A DNA stretch of 64,000 nt from contig NC_088776.1 of NCBI RefSeq assembly GCF_954871325.1, positions 53,710,569 to 53,774,568 on the forward strand, given 5' to 3'. The position numbers were made by a program, and so were the translations under genes. Under the pieces are notes generated by a model. That model saw only the letters and a list, made by a program, of their open reading frames with translations, made no database searches and had not been told where the DNA came from. The DNA comes from Gordionus sp. m RMFG-2023 (taxonomy: Eukaryota; Nematomorpha; Gordioida; Chordodea; Parachordodidae). Of the stretch, positions 40,261-50,546 are shown piece by piece (positions within the stretch are counted from its first letter, which is position 1; each line of letters begins with the position of its first letter).

Positions 40261-40269
40261 GCCCTCAAG
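40261..40269 (+). CDS. Possible 9-bp microexon, GPQ
   Basis: GCCCTCAAG lies between a TTTGTTAAAG acceptor and a GTAAATGG donor. It is phase 1, ends in G, and reads G-P-Q. The island is much less A+T-rich than its flanks and the donor is good. The exon is very short, so support rests on borders and phase. A similar but weaker 6-bp interval is at 40893-40898. Confidence 0.35.
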
Positions 40270-41528
40270 GTAAATGGTTATATTTTTTGTAAAATAAATT
40301 AAAATTCCTGTAAGCTGAATTTATTCTAGATCTTCAAAGTAAATATAAATTAAAATATAATCTTCCTAATATTTTTAACTTATTTATAGCCTTGAATATA
40401 TTAGTTAAAATTTAACTAGGTTGGGATAGGGAGTGACTTTTTTTAGAATATATTAGGAAAGAAAGATATATAAATGCAAGCATTATTGTCATCATCTTCT
40501 TTTTATGGATCCATTCAAGTTTAATATGCTTAGTCCACCCTTTGAAAATCAAACCGAAAGTTTAGTTAATTATTTTTCTGACCATTTTAGTAGTTAGCTC
40601 TTTTTTGTTGTTTCTATTTTAAAATTTTATATATTGATAACCTTTTACCATTTAAAATTTTTATCCACAATGTAGGCTTTATCTACCACTTTTCTAATAT
40701 AGTCATTTTGTCATTCACAACATATTAATATATATCAGATATTTACAATGATATCTATAACTCAAGCCGCCTATCCCTTTTAACATTTTTGCTGTAGTCA
40801 AACTTTGCTCCCATTCCTTCTTCAGGGGTTATCTCCTCTATACTATATTGGACTGGAAATTGTTTCACCGATTAATATAATTTTATATTTAGTTTCAGGT
40901 ATATTTTTGTGGCATATAAGATAACTCCCATTTTTGTCAGTTTAAAGAGTCACTGTTTGTTTTTGAAATAATTTCGCATTCTATGCATCGATATAGTTGT
41001 TTTTCGATCTAAAGTATTACTAACTATTAATTGATTTTAGCACTTCTTCCTCCAGTACTTTACTACATCCTTTACATATTTGTTTATAGTAATTATTACC
41101 TACTATCACATTCCATCAATTAATATGGAGGTTTTAAAGACGTTTCCTGTCCATCATCATATATAATACTTGATATGGAAATAAAAATGATATAATTAAA
41201 AATATTATATATCCTATCAAATTTATTAGATCTTTATCAATTATCGATATAATGTAAAATCCTCCCAAATTTGGGTTTATTATTAGATAAACAAACTATA
41301 TTTCAATTTTTCTTGTCATATTTCTATTATGATTTTATTAAATAAATTATAATCTTATTTTGTAATTCGCTGTCCAGCATTTTGGATTGCCCTGTTCACA
41401 ATATTGTATTGTTTAAAAAAAAAATTTTAAGGAAGTTTCGGTTTATTATATATAAATGATATCGCAAGAATAATCATGTTGTATTTTGATAATTTAATAA
41501 AATTTATAAACGAAATATTTTGAAATAG

Positions 41529-41572
41529 CTCCGTTGGAGGAATTAACTATAGAATTAATGAAACTTATTTAG
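41529..41572 (+). CDS. Candidate last exon, APLEELTIELMKLI
   Basis: Following an ATTTTGAAATAG acceptor, the phase-1 reading is A-P-L-E-E-L-T-I-E-L-M-K-L-I and then TAG. The opening APLEELT resembles the heptad text (x-P-x-E-E-x). As a phase-1 exon with a stop it could terminate a transcript spliced from upstream microexons. The acceptor lacks a strong pyrimidine tract. Confidence 0.35.
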
Positions 41573-41889
41573 AATTTATGCACGATAAAACAATCAACTT
41601 ATGTATATATTAATTCTGGTAGGTGGAAAATTGTGTTATATTAAATAAAATTATCTTGTCTCTCTAAGATACTCTTATTTAGAAAAAGATCCAAGTATCT
41701 TATATCTCAAATGTTAATGATACTTTTAATGAAATTATTGTATCTAAATCAAAGATACACTATTTTTTAAAGAATCTATATCTAGATTTGTTTTTTAAGG
41801 ACAGAATATAATAGCAATTTATGATTGGATTATAAAATGTGTTACAATATGAACATTATTTAAAAATTAATCTTTCTGTGGTATTGTAG

Positions 41890-41898
41890 CTGGAGAAA
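41890..41898 (+). CDS. Possible 9-bp microexon, AGE
   Basis: CTGGAGAAA between a TTCTGTGGTATTGTAG acceptor and a GTAATT donor reads A-G-E in phase 1, matching the centre of VAGEMAP. It ends in A rather than G. Weak because of its size. Confidence 0.25.
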
Positions 41899-42263
41899 GT
41901 AATTTAAATATAATATAAAACATATATTTTCTAAATTACACAATAGTTATTTATTTTATAAAGAATCGATTTTAGAAATAAATTTTAATAAATATCAAAG
42001 AATTAAACAAAAACCCTAGTTTATTGTTAGATATAAATATTGGAAATGTTTATATAAAAGATAATTGTTTCTAGAATTTAATTACTATCATTAATATATT
42101 TTGATAAAATTAACTGCATGACACAAGCTAGCCAATTTATTTTCCATTTATTGAAAAGATGGGAGCAACTTTTATTTTGCAATATAAGAGCAAATTTTCC
42201 TCATTTATTATGGAATATTTATAAAAGATATTGCCAAAATTATATAATTTTACTAATTAAAAG

Positions 42264-42281
42264 TTCATCAACTACCCCCAA
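42264..42281 (+). CDS. Possible 18-bp microexon, VHQLPP
   Basis: The interval lies between an ATTAAAAG acceptor and a GTAAAT donor; 18 bp, phase 1, V-H-Q-L-P-P, ending in A like the exon at 43734. Its C-rich composition contrasts with the flanks. Confidence 0.3.
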
Positions 42282-42974
42282 GTAAATTTTAAATAAATTT
42301 GATAATTATAACTAGAATTTGTTACAAATCCCATCGAGGCGATTAGAGATCTCGAATCCTTACATCGTATTTGGAATCATTTTATTTTTTTCTAAATATT
42401 TTTCTAAAATACCAAATATTTATTATGACATTATGTTTATACCTAGTTCTTACTCAATCAAATTAGTTTAAAAATATTTTTAATTCAATTCATTTGTACA
42501 AATATGCCAAACTAATTTTATAAGTAATTTAAAGTTATATTGTTTTATATAAAAATTTCAAAAAAATGTTATTTTCAAACATTTTTTATTTAAAAAAAAG
42601 TCGAGCCTCATTTTTATCCCTATTATTTAAATTGTTCATGAGGATTGAGAATATTTATTTTTTTAAATATAAAATATTTTTTTTATTATTCTTATTACCT
42701 AGTCTTAGCTCAAAAAATTAGCCAAGATTTTTTTCATCCTTTGTTCAAATTTGCCAAACTAATTTGGCATATTTTTTAGGTCTGATTAAAGAGTATTTAC
42801 TATCAAAAAAAAATGAAATTTTAACTTAAATCGATATAACATTTTATCCTACTTATTGTTTTAATTTAAAGTTTTATGTTAATATTAATTAGTTGACAAA
42901 ATGAGGAAAAATAATTAAATAAGTTTAGGTGAATTGTGGTTTATTTAAAGGATCTTTGAATTTATCGTAAGATT

Positions 42975-43185
42975 TAGTGTTGTTATGGCTCGAAAGCAGA
43001 TTTTTCAAGCGGCTAACTTAAGATTTTTACCAGAAATAAATTGCCTAAGCCTTGAGATCTCGCTAATAGATGTCCAAACCTTTGAGTCATCTAAAAGCAA
43101 AATTCCTCAGGCTCGCGTTATATATGTATAATAAAATATTGACCCTTTTAAAAATCGGTTCAAATCGAGCCGTTTAACAACACTA
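42975..43185. mobile_element. Palindromic MITE, family A, copy 3
   Basis: It starts TAGTGTTGTTATGGCTCGA and ends GAGCCGTTTAACAACACTA. The 8-bp flanks GTAAGATT and ATAAGACT agree at six positions, fitting an hAT-type target duplication. It is the best-bounded copy of the family. Confidence 0.75.
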
Positions 43186-43733
43186 ATAAGACTCTTGAGA
43201 CATTTTTGCGTAGTTTAATTAATCGGGATGTCTAAAAATGGAAACATCTAACTATTATGACTATTTAAAAAATATTCCTTATAAAATTTCAATTCATCTT
43301 GAGATACTTTTTGAAAATATTACAGCAACAGAAAAAATATGAACATTCGGAGTGCTGGAAGCTGGATGGGAAAGCATTTTCCTAGCAAATACTGCTGAAT
43401 TTTATAATTTTAACTCTTTGCAATTCCAAATAATTAGACATATAATTAAAATTGGATAAAAAATTCGTAAATATTTTGGTATAGTTAGAACAAGATATAT
43501 AGGCATTATAGGTCAGAATAAATATTTTATATATTTAATGAAAACTCGAGATCTCGTATCCCCACTTTCTGATCCATAATTTCATGAGATTCCTTATCCA
43601 AAATTATACAAGATATATATAATATTTCTGTTTTTCCTACCCGATAAATAATTATGTATATAATAAATCTTTTTAAATTGTTTAAATAAAATAGATTATT
43701 TTCAATAAAATCATTAATTTTTATATTAAAAAG

Positions 43734-43751
43734 TGCCAGAAGTTGCTCTAA
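43734..43751 (+). CDS. Microexon, 18 bp, VPEVAL
   Basis: It lies between an AAAAAG acceptor and a GTAAAT donor; 18 bp, phase 1, V-P-E-V-A-L. It aligns with the family as V-x-E-[VI]-A-P with one codon missing and Pro to Leu. The last base is A instead of the usual G. Confidence 0.45.
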   Translation, partial: CQKLL

Positions 43752-44293
43752 GTAAATAATAAATATTTATAAGAAAATGCATATAAATATTAACATACAA
43801 AAAATAAATAAAACGAAAAACTAGATGAAAATAATAAAATATAAAAATAAAAAATTCCTTTTTAATTATTTCAATATAAATCTCACCTATTATTTTTAAA
43901 TTGATATAATTTATTAAAGCACAACAAGGTATATAATACATTAAAGGGCATTTTATAATGAGTTTCTTATTTATTTTCGATTCTTGTTTTAATTATAAAA
44001 TTTTTACCTTACAACAATTACAATTTCAAAAATAATTTTTAATCTCTTAGACAAGGGGTATTGAACAAATTTTGAGAGAGATAATAGTAAAGAGAACGAT
44101 TGGTTACATATATATCAGAAATTTAAAAAATGGGAAAAAAGATTAAAGGAATAGAAGGAACATGAGCATTAAAAAAGGAGTGGAGGGGGAGGCGGCGAAA
44201 TATTAAGAAAAACATAATTGATTTCATAGAAAGAAGTAATAATTATATTTAAAAATTTCTAATTTAATTTGTTTTCTTAAAATATTTTATCAG

Positions 44294-44344
44294 AAACAAA
44301 TCTTTATGCAATTGAAGAAAATGTTGAAACTTTGACTAATCAAG
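44294..44344 (+). CDS. Exon, 51 bp, ETNLYAIEENVETLTNQ
   Basis: The acceptor is ATTTTATCAG; the donor GTTATT is weak. The 51-bp interval is open in phase 1 and ends in G, reading E-T-N-L-Y-A-I-E-E-N-V-E-T-L-T-N-Q. It is the likely penultimate exon of the gene ending at 44632. Confidence 0.5.
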
Positions 44345-44585
44345 GTTATTTTACTTATTTTACAAGTTTTTAAGATCTATTTTCATAAAAAATATTTATT
44401 TCTTGTAAATGATATAAAACAATTATACTTAAAATCTTAAATATTTTTGGAATATTTTATTCATTTTTTGACTTCTATAAAATTATGTTTAATCTAAAAG
44501 ATCGTTCGAATTATAATCGTTCAAATTTCAGCGTTTATACATTAGCTAACTATATATTATTCGTTATTAATTTTTTTAAATTTAG

Positions 44586-44632
44586 GAGATGCTGTTGAAA
44601 TTATTCCTCTTGAAGTAGCAGAAGGTTTTTAG
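44586..44632 (+). CDS. Terminal exon, GDAVEIIPLEVAEGF-stop
   Basis: After the acceptor TTTTTTTAAATTTAG, the phase-1 reading is G-D-A-V-E-I-I-P-L-E-V-A-E-G-F and then TAG. VEIIP and LEVAE echo the microexon heptads, so this is a plausible last coding exon for the 37-44 kb cluster, and perhaps for the whole left-hand cluster. I could not identify a polyadenylation site in such A+T-rich sequence. Confidence 0.55.
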
Positions 44633-45279
44633 AAATATACATATAATGTTATGCATATTTGTGTAAAATTGTCTTAAACTTTCCAACCATAGGAACCAAA
44701 ATAAATTGAATATTTTTCCCGTAATTATAAATGAATCGTTAAAAAATCTCAAAAAGAGATAATCAAAGCGATATAAATATCTTCGAACTTTTAAACAAGT
44801 GTTCGTGATATATCTTTAGTTTATTTTTCAACAATTACATAATTTGAAATATTTTAATTTAGGCTTCGTTCAAAACTTTAAAAAAATTTTGACAAAATTT
44901 GAGAAATTCCATAAATTTAAAAGATTGAAGCAACTAATAAAAAAAAATATTTAAGTATATTTCTTCGTCTTAGCCGTCAGCGTAGCTTCCCTCAAACAGC
45001 CTTTAAAAAAAGAGGATATTTAGATTTACATATATAACATATTTTTGTGACTCTTTCTAAAATCTTATTTAATATGCATGTTTTAGATTAAAATCTGTTT
45101 AGTCTGGGTTGAACAGAAATAAGTTACATGAATAAGCAAACCAGGCGTGGATTCTTTTCAATTTTCAATTATATTTTTATAAATTTGAATTAATATATCA
45201 ATCATCTTCTAAGAACGTTATTAATAGCTAATGGTTTAATCAATTTCACTAATTTTATAGAAAACATATTAAAATAAAA

Positions 45280-45669
45280 TAGATTAATGATAGATACTAC
45301 CTTAAGGTAGTACCTATTTCGTATTTTGTTTATTTTTTCATTTAGATACACACTATCAAATTTATTTATAATATATATTTGAAAATCTTATTTATGGAAA
45401 GCATCTGTGGCCTACTCGGCAAGATCACTTACCAATCCGATAATTCTGGGTTCGAATCCCAGTAAAAATCATGTATTTCTCTTAATCCAACTGGTGGTGC
45501 CATCCTTGAGGAAATGATATATATAAGTCCGGTCTCGACCACGTGATTCCGTTATAATATGTTAAATGAGTGTCTCATTATATTAACAAATTTTGGTCGG
45601 TATTTAGCAAATTCGGTTGGTATTTAGAAAATTGTTATACTTGACTTGGCAGTATCTATCATTAACCAA
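45280..45669. mobile_element. piggyBac-like MITE with TTAA ends, containing a SINE
   Basis: A perfect 15-bp inverted repeat, TTAATGATAGATACT at 45284-45298 and AGTATCTATCATTAA at 45651-45665, frames the interval. Reading the outer TTAA as the target site leaves TGATAGATACT termini, the arrangement of TTAA-inserting elements. A second palindrome, TACTACCTTAAGGTAGTA, follows the left end. A tRNA-derived SINE lies inside. There is no coding sequence. Confidence 0.55.
45401..45600 (+). mobile_element. tRNA-derived SINE
   Basis: The A box TGGCCTACTCGG (45408-45419) and B box GGTTCGAATCC (45449-45459) are near-perfect RNA polymerase III promoter elements. The T-arm stem CTGGG/CCCAG is perfect. The acceptor arms do not pair, so it is not a functional tRNA. 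A non-tRNA body follows (including GGTGGTGCCATCCTTGAGG and AAGTCCGGTCTCGACCACG). The 3' edge and target duplication are unclear; a 20-bp direct duplication (CGGTATTTAGCAAATT-like) follows at about 45598-45640. Confidence 0.75.
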
Positions 45670-46166
45670 TAAATTGATATTTGTATAAAAGTGTCATAAA
45701 CACAAGCAAACATATCTTCTAATTTTATATTAACATAATTGGTTAAAAAGGGCAGTTGACTAGGCTAATTATAACGTTGACTAATTAAATATCAATGAAT
45801 GATGCATTAGGTCATAAATCCCCCTGGTAACTTTTTTAAATCTAAAACAAACATTCTATAATTTTCCTTGTATAAAAAGTTAAAAAAACTAAATACTTCT
45901 CGCTTATACTTTCTGATTGCACTACTATATTTGGGAAGGAATGTATAAAAATAATTATCAACAAAATTAAATAAAGCATACATTTTAGTTATATTTTATA
46001 TCGCTAATTTTTACATTTGAATTTAAAATATTAATTTTATAAATACAAAAATTAGATATGTAAAAATAAAAAACAAAATAAACGTTTATAGTAGTGCAAA
46101 AAGTGACTAATAGTTTGCTGTTTTCTTGAAAAAATGATAATAGTGATAGCGTGCTTTTATCTTTAG

Positions 46167-46223
46167 AAGTAGCATTGGCGAATAACGCGTTTATTTCAAA
46201 GCGCTTAACAACAATGCTATTAA
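46167..46223 (+). CDS. Exon, 57 bp, EVALANNAFISKRLTTMLL
   Basis: A strong acceptor (GTGCTTTTATCTTTAG) and a consensus donor (GTGAGT) enclose 57 bp that are open in phase 1. The peptide is E-V-A-L-A-N-N-A-F-I-S-K-R-L-T-T-M-L-L. It is less A+T-rich than its flanks. It sits 340 bp upstream of the VVEEAAP microexon and shares its phase, so it is probably an early exon of the same gene. Immediately upstream, codons for M-I-I-V-I-A-C-F-Y-L run into the acceptor, which is odd but may be chance. Confidence 0.5.
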
Positions 46224-46563
46224 GTGAGTCACATATTAAATAGAATAAATAAACATTTTTAATAAAAAATTTTCATTGCTATAAATTTTATATAACTTTA
46301 TCTAATCCAACTAAATTTACAAAAACGATTTTTTAAGAAAAATATATTTAAACATGAATAAATATGAATTAATATGAAATATTTAATGTTTACTATAATA
46401 TCTACTTCGAAATATTTAAAATATTTTATAAGGAAATTTAAATTTTTTTTATAGTATGTAAACTATTGTTTACAGAGTGCAAAGAATAAATAAATTAAAT
46501 GTTATTTGAAAATTTTTAAAAATAAAGTTTTTTAAATTATATATATATTAATCTAATAACAAG

Positions 46564-46584
46564 TGGTAGAAGAAGCTGCACCAG
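46564..46584 (+). CDS. Microexon, 21 bp, VVEEAAP
   Basis: The acceptor is TAACAAG and the donor is GTAAGG. Phase 1, V-V-E-E-A-A-P, differing from the 4604 exon by Ile to Ala. A very good family member, lying 42 kb from its closest relative. Confidence 0.7.
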
Positions 46585-47609
46585 GTAAGGAAATTTTTTT
46601 ATCAAATTATATTTATAGATATGGAATTTATATCGATTCGGAATTCTCAATTTTGAATCACTAATTTAAGGGCGATTTTTATATTTCTAATTTGACCGTA
46701 AATGCACCAACGTGAGTAAGAGTGTATATAAATTGCAAATTTCAAATAATTTTTCCCTGAATTACTGCTAATTTATATTAATTATACTGTAAATTTTTTA
46801 TATAAATATTATTTTAACAAAATTTCATAATTTTTATAAAATAAACATCAAAAAACTATTATTAATAAATTATAATTAAAAACTGAACAGATAGTAAAAA
46901 GGCTAGTTATTAAATGCTGATGTGAGGACAGCTTGGAAAAAGGAGAGTAAGCGGATTGCTTTAACAATATTAGAGGCCGAGCTATTAGTTAAATAAATAT
47001 ATAATATGTCATGCCAGGAATTGTAAAAATATCTCTATATCGACGGTAAACATTTAGTTCTATTATTTAAAAATCACAAATAAAATATAATTAAGTTATA
47101 GCAATGGCGCCAAAAAATTTATTGTCAATTATTAACTGTAAAGATGAACACATTTGCAGCATAATTTGTGAATCTTTGTTAAGATTCTTCAGATTGCAAC
47201 TACACATTGACAGCATGTAGTAGATTTTCTACATGGGAAATTATTCCTAAATAACTCTGCCAATCATTATTGAAAAAAATTTTCAAAATTTCCTAAGAAA
47301 TATTTTTTTAACGGTTTATAGAATTTAAAAATTCTATGATATCTAATCTGTTATATTTACCATTATATGGTTAGCTATGTCTTTGGATTTTTCACTATTT
47401 GAGGGGAAAAAATTTAATAGTTTAATTAAAACGACTTTAATTTTGTTGAAATAGCGGAGAATATTTCCCTTATTAGATGCAGCTGTTAGAATTTCATATG
47501 TATGCCCATCTTACAAATCGTCAAAAATTGACCTCCTGTTTAGGTCCTAAAACATTTATGATAGCCCTCCTCATTTTTGTTCTACAAGTATAGTTTTCAT
47601 TTATATTAG

Positions 47610-47672
47610 AGTTGTTAAATATTATGGAAAAAGATTCTACCGACATTGTGGATGATAAATATCTATGTGAAG
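47610..47672 (+). CDS. Exon, ~63 bp, acidic segment before the membrane exon
   Basis: After an ATTTATATTAG acceptor, 63 bp are open in phase 1. The reading begins ELLNIMEKDSTDIVDD and ends KYLCE. Possible donors are GTTGTA at 47673 and GTACTA at 47676, both of which preserve the phase of the next exon. Reading straight on gives G-C-T-I-R before the MITE at 47689. E-L-L at the start also opens the terminal exon at 50355. It would form the extracellular or lumenal stem before the membrane helix. Confidence 0.5.
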
Positions 47673-47688
47673 GTTGTACTATAAGATA

Positions 47689-47887
47689 CGGTGTTGTGAT
47701 AATTTAATGAAACATATTGACGATTAAATTAAAACCCATCCATATAAAATTATAATCTTTGCAAAAATAATTAAAATATAGACAAAGAATTATTGAAATT
47801 TCTTTTATTTATTCCTTGTTATTTTAATTATTTTTTATGGATGGGTTTTAATTTAATCGTCAATTTCATTAAATCATCACAATACTG
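47689..47887. mobile_element. Tc1/mariner-like MITE, 199 bp
   Basis: It is bounded by TA dinucleotides (47687-47688 and 47888-47889). Inverted repeats of about 50 bp share TTGTGAT, TTTAATGAA and TTGACGATTAAATTAAAACC in the same order. No protein is encoded. It lies between the acidic exon and the transmembrane exon, two bases from the latter's acceptor AG. Confidence 0.85.
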
Positions 47888-47891
47888 TAAG

Positions 47892-47953
47892 TGATTACAA
47901 TTGCCGCAGCTGTAGTTGCATTTGTATATTATGTATTTAAACGTGATAAGTGA
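47892..47953 (+). CDS. Terminal exon encoding a transmembrane helix and basic tail
   Basis: Following TGTAAG, the phase-1 reading is a hydrophobic helix (ITIAAAVVAFVYYVF) and a short basic tail (KRDK), then TGA. The GC-richer codons and the positive-inside tail make it a credible single-pass type I membrane anchor. The reading frame is also continuous with the upstream exon if the MITE is ignored, with a stop only at the duplicated TA. The acceptor lacks a pyrimidine tract of its own; its upstream context is supplied by the MITE. Confidence 0.6.
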
Positions 47954-48245
47954 TAATTAAGCGCCTATCCCTATTATGTTATACACACACGGTAGATTTC
48001 CAATTGCAGTTGTTTTGCGGGACATTCGCAAATAATATATTTTTAACTGTAAAATTAAAATCGTTTTTTTTTATAAAATTTTATCTTGTTTACATTCTTT
48101 TATATTTAAAAAAGATCGTTGGTTTTTTTATAAATTTATATACTTTAATAAATCAAGATGTTATTTTATTTTGAAAAATATTTACCGACTTTGTATTTAT
48201 ATATACTAATTATAAAAATAATACGCGGATAGGCCATCATTTTTT

Positions 48246-48345
48246 TTAGCAATTTTTATATTTCTACCGCAATTTTTATATTTCTACCACAATTTTTATA
48301 TTTCTCTCGCATAATACCAAATTTATCCCGCAATTTGAAAATTCT
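48246..48345 (+). repeat. Short tandem repeat, CCGCAATTTTTATATTTCTA-type, three units
   Basis: Three 20-22-bp units of GCAATTTTTATATTTCTACC are followed by a looser TCCCGCAATTTG copy. Similar TACCGCAATTTT and CTCCCGCA motifs cluster at 63120-63260 next to a hAT transposase, so this is probably a solo subterminal remnant of that element family. Confidence 0.55.
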
Positions 48346-48839
48346 GCTCCTATTCTGTGATATATTATGTAGATTTTTTTGCAAAAATATAAAAATTCCA
48401 TTCTTGAAAAGGAAGCCAGTTATTGTGAATATATAATGTGGATAACCAAAATGCACAAATTTTATTTAGATATTTGCTAACTTAATTAGCCTTGTTAGTC
48501 GAAATCAGCTCATTTTGGCCCATTTAAAGAAACTGCCTGTGAAGATAAGGAGTAACCATAATTTTCCATTTATGGGTCCCGCTAAATTGATATGTACTCT
48601 GGCTAAAGTTTGGCTTGAATAATTCTATTACCTTTTCGTTAGTTGTATCCATAATTTTGTATTTTGTTGGCAGGGGTACAATTACGACTCTATTCTAAAA
48701 TATAATTGTTTTTATTGGGCTCTAAAATATTTATAATAGATTGTTGCATTCGAATGATTCCGGGTTGTTTTTCTTGCAGTACGTTTAATTCTTTGATTAA
48801 TGAAAAGATATATCCATTATTCATTGATAATTGTTCTAT

Positions 48840-48915
48840 ATGGGTGTGTATGTATTATCCATTGTGATAAATTATGCAGAGATTCGCTGTATGGTATATC
48901 ATACTTCCGTCGAGG
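48840..48915 (+). CDS. Candidate first exon
   Basis: From the ATG at 48840, 25 codons are open (MGVYVLSIVI then NYAEIRCMVYHTSVE), ending in G before a GTAATC donor, in the phase shared by all the microexons. The hydrophobic N-terminus could be a weak signal peptide. It lies 512 bp upstream of the next microexon at 49428. The frame stays open past the donor to 49019, so it may be chance. Confidence 0.3.
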
Positions 48916-49427
48916 GTAATCGTGACAAGCAGTCAACATTCCTGTGTTTATGGGTGTTTTTAAAGATTACGGAATATTTAAATTTATTTAGGAATAATGC
49001 CCACTATCAGTATCGGTGATAACAGAGCTATTTTTACGTTTTAATAACTACCAAGGTGAGGTAATATTAAACCTATTATGGTAGAAATTTATTGATGATT
49101 AGATGATTTATAGTATATTTTTATATTCATTCTTATAAGTTACGGAAGGTGTCAGGAAAAATTCTTTATTAGTGCTCTCAATTGTAGATGAGCCTTTAAG
49201 TTATTCAATATTTACTTTTTGATCCAAAAACGCTCATCTATTTTATTGTTCTTGTCAAATATTATATTAGTGGTTCAAGGTTTAGTACTATAATAGTCCT
49301 AATTTTTACCGGCTCGTGATATAAGGAAAAAGAAAAATATTATTTTTTTAGATTTCATATATCATTTAATCAATAATTTTGGTAGAAGATGTAATTTATT
49401 AATTTTATATATCTGCTTATTAAACAG

Positions 49428-49448
49428 TGGCGGGAGAAATGGCTCCAG
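49428..49448 (+). CDS. Microexon, 21 bp, VAGEMAP (left copy)
   Basis: The acceptor is TTATTAAACAG and the donor is GTAGGAA. Phase 1, V-A-G-E-M-A-P. The paralogous exon at 51362 differs at two bases (GCG/GCA and GCT/GCC), both silent, while the flanking introns have changed much more. This is the best evidence in the window that the microexons are translated. Confidence 0.8.
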
Positions 49449-49591
49449 GTAGGAATGCTTATAAAATAAATTTTATTTACTTTACCTATAAAATACATTT
49501 TTATAAAAAAAAAATGATTATTATAATATATAAATTTATAAAAAGAACGAATTTTCAATAGAATTAGATAAGTGTTTCTTTTTTTAACAAG

Positions 49592-49615
49592 TGGTGGCTG
49601 AAGGAACAGTTGCAG
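49592..49615 (+). CDS. Microexon, 24 bp, VVAEGTVA (left copy)
   Basis: It follows VAGEMAP after a 143-bp intron. The acceptor is TTTTTTTAACAAG and the donor is GTATAT. It is 24 bp, phase 1, V-V-A-E-G-T-V-A. The paralogue at 51540 keeps length and phase but has several amino-acid changes (VAAEGIGA). Confidence 0.75.
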
Positions 49616-50354
49616 GTATATAATATATTTTATAAAAAATAGTCTCATAAAAAAATACCAGCTATTTTTTATCATGATATTCATTACTAAGGAAAAAATT
49701 ACAATTAATCTAAATAAAATAGTTGCATTCCAATTTAAATATATTGAATAGAGATACCTAATTCTAATTTTAATATTTCAGATTAAGGTTTTTTATAATA
49801 TATATATATCCAATATTGTTTCTTTCAATTTTTTATTATTCATAAATTATTGATATAAATATATGACTATCATTTGGGAATAGCTAATTAAAAAAAAAAT
49901 TTAAGATAAACGCATCTTGAGAGTTTTCTATTCATATAACTGATATCCCAAGACAAAGGGAACATAACGCGCTCTAATGCAATACTTTTTTTAATCAATA
50001 ATAAATTAATGTAGTTTTTGGTAGCATACTATTTTTTTTAACTAAAACATTTTATATCTATCTTATTTAATATTTTAATAACTACTGAAGAGATGGCTTG
50101 GTGAATAAATTTAGCAAATATCTTACTCTAATTGTTTTTGTTTCTAGTCAGTCTATTTCAAACCCACATTCATTTCCCATAACTCAAAAAATGACTTTCC
50201 TTTGATTATGCTATCTTGTTATGGAAGTCGATGCCTCATAGCTTGAAATCAATAGACAGAAGTATTTTGATAAGCAGCTGTAGCTCGCGGTTTTGAATAT
50301 CTATTATCTAGCAAACTAATAATCGTTCTCTCTTCACTTGCTCTCTGGTTTCAG

Positions 50355-50440
50355 AACTTCTATCGACAACAACGGAAAGCACAATTTACACTGTAGATCA
50401 TGTAAAGGCTAAACTAAATCCTCAAGCAAAACCAATGTAA
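50355..50440 (+). CDS. Terminal exon, 86 bp, ELLSTTTES...QAKPM-stop
   Basis: A strong acceptor (CTCTCTGGTTTCAG) opens a phase-1 exon reading ELLSTTTESTIYTVDHV and then KAKLNPQAKPM before TAA. It is clearly less A+T-rich than its flanks. Ser/Thr-rich then basic, it has no membrane segment, so this product would be soluble or secreted, unlike the product ending at 47953. It sits just past the end of the duplicated segment, so the right-hand copy has lost or replaced it. Confidence 0.6.
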
Positions 50441-50546
50441 TTTTCTTATCCTACGAATTTTAAAATCATCCGAATACCTGCAATACTTGAACCACTATAA
50501 CTTTTAAATCAAATGGAAAGAGAGTTTATGAAATCACTCTGATCCT

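Larger units (their letters stand above)
49225..50085 (+). repeat. Segmental duplication, left copy
   Basis: This segment is homologous to about 51040-52005. Both copies begin with GCTCA-C/T-CTATTT and share one dead microexon-like site, a 21-bp VAGEMAP exon, a 24-bp exon, and a tail with CTGATATCCCAAGACA. Divergence is substantial in introns (many substitutions and indels), so the duplication is not recent. Homology stops abruptly near 50085/52005. Confidence 0.85.

Noticed and set aside
40893-40898. 6-bp microexon TTTCAG
   Set aside because: The sequence itself resembles an acceptor site; no independent support.
45401-45471. Functional tRNA gene
   Set aside because: A and B boxes and the T-arm are good, but the acceptor stem does not pair, and a SINE-like body follows.
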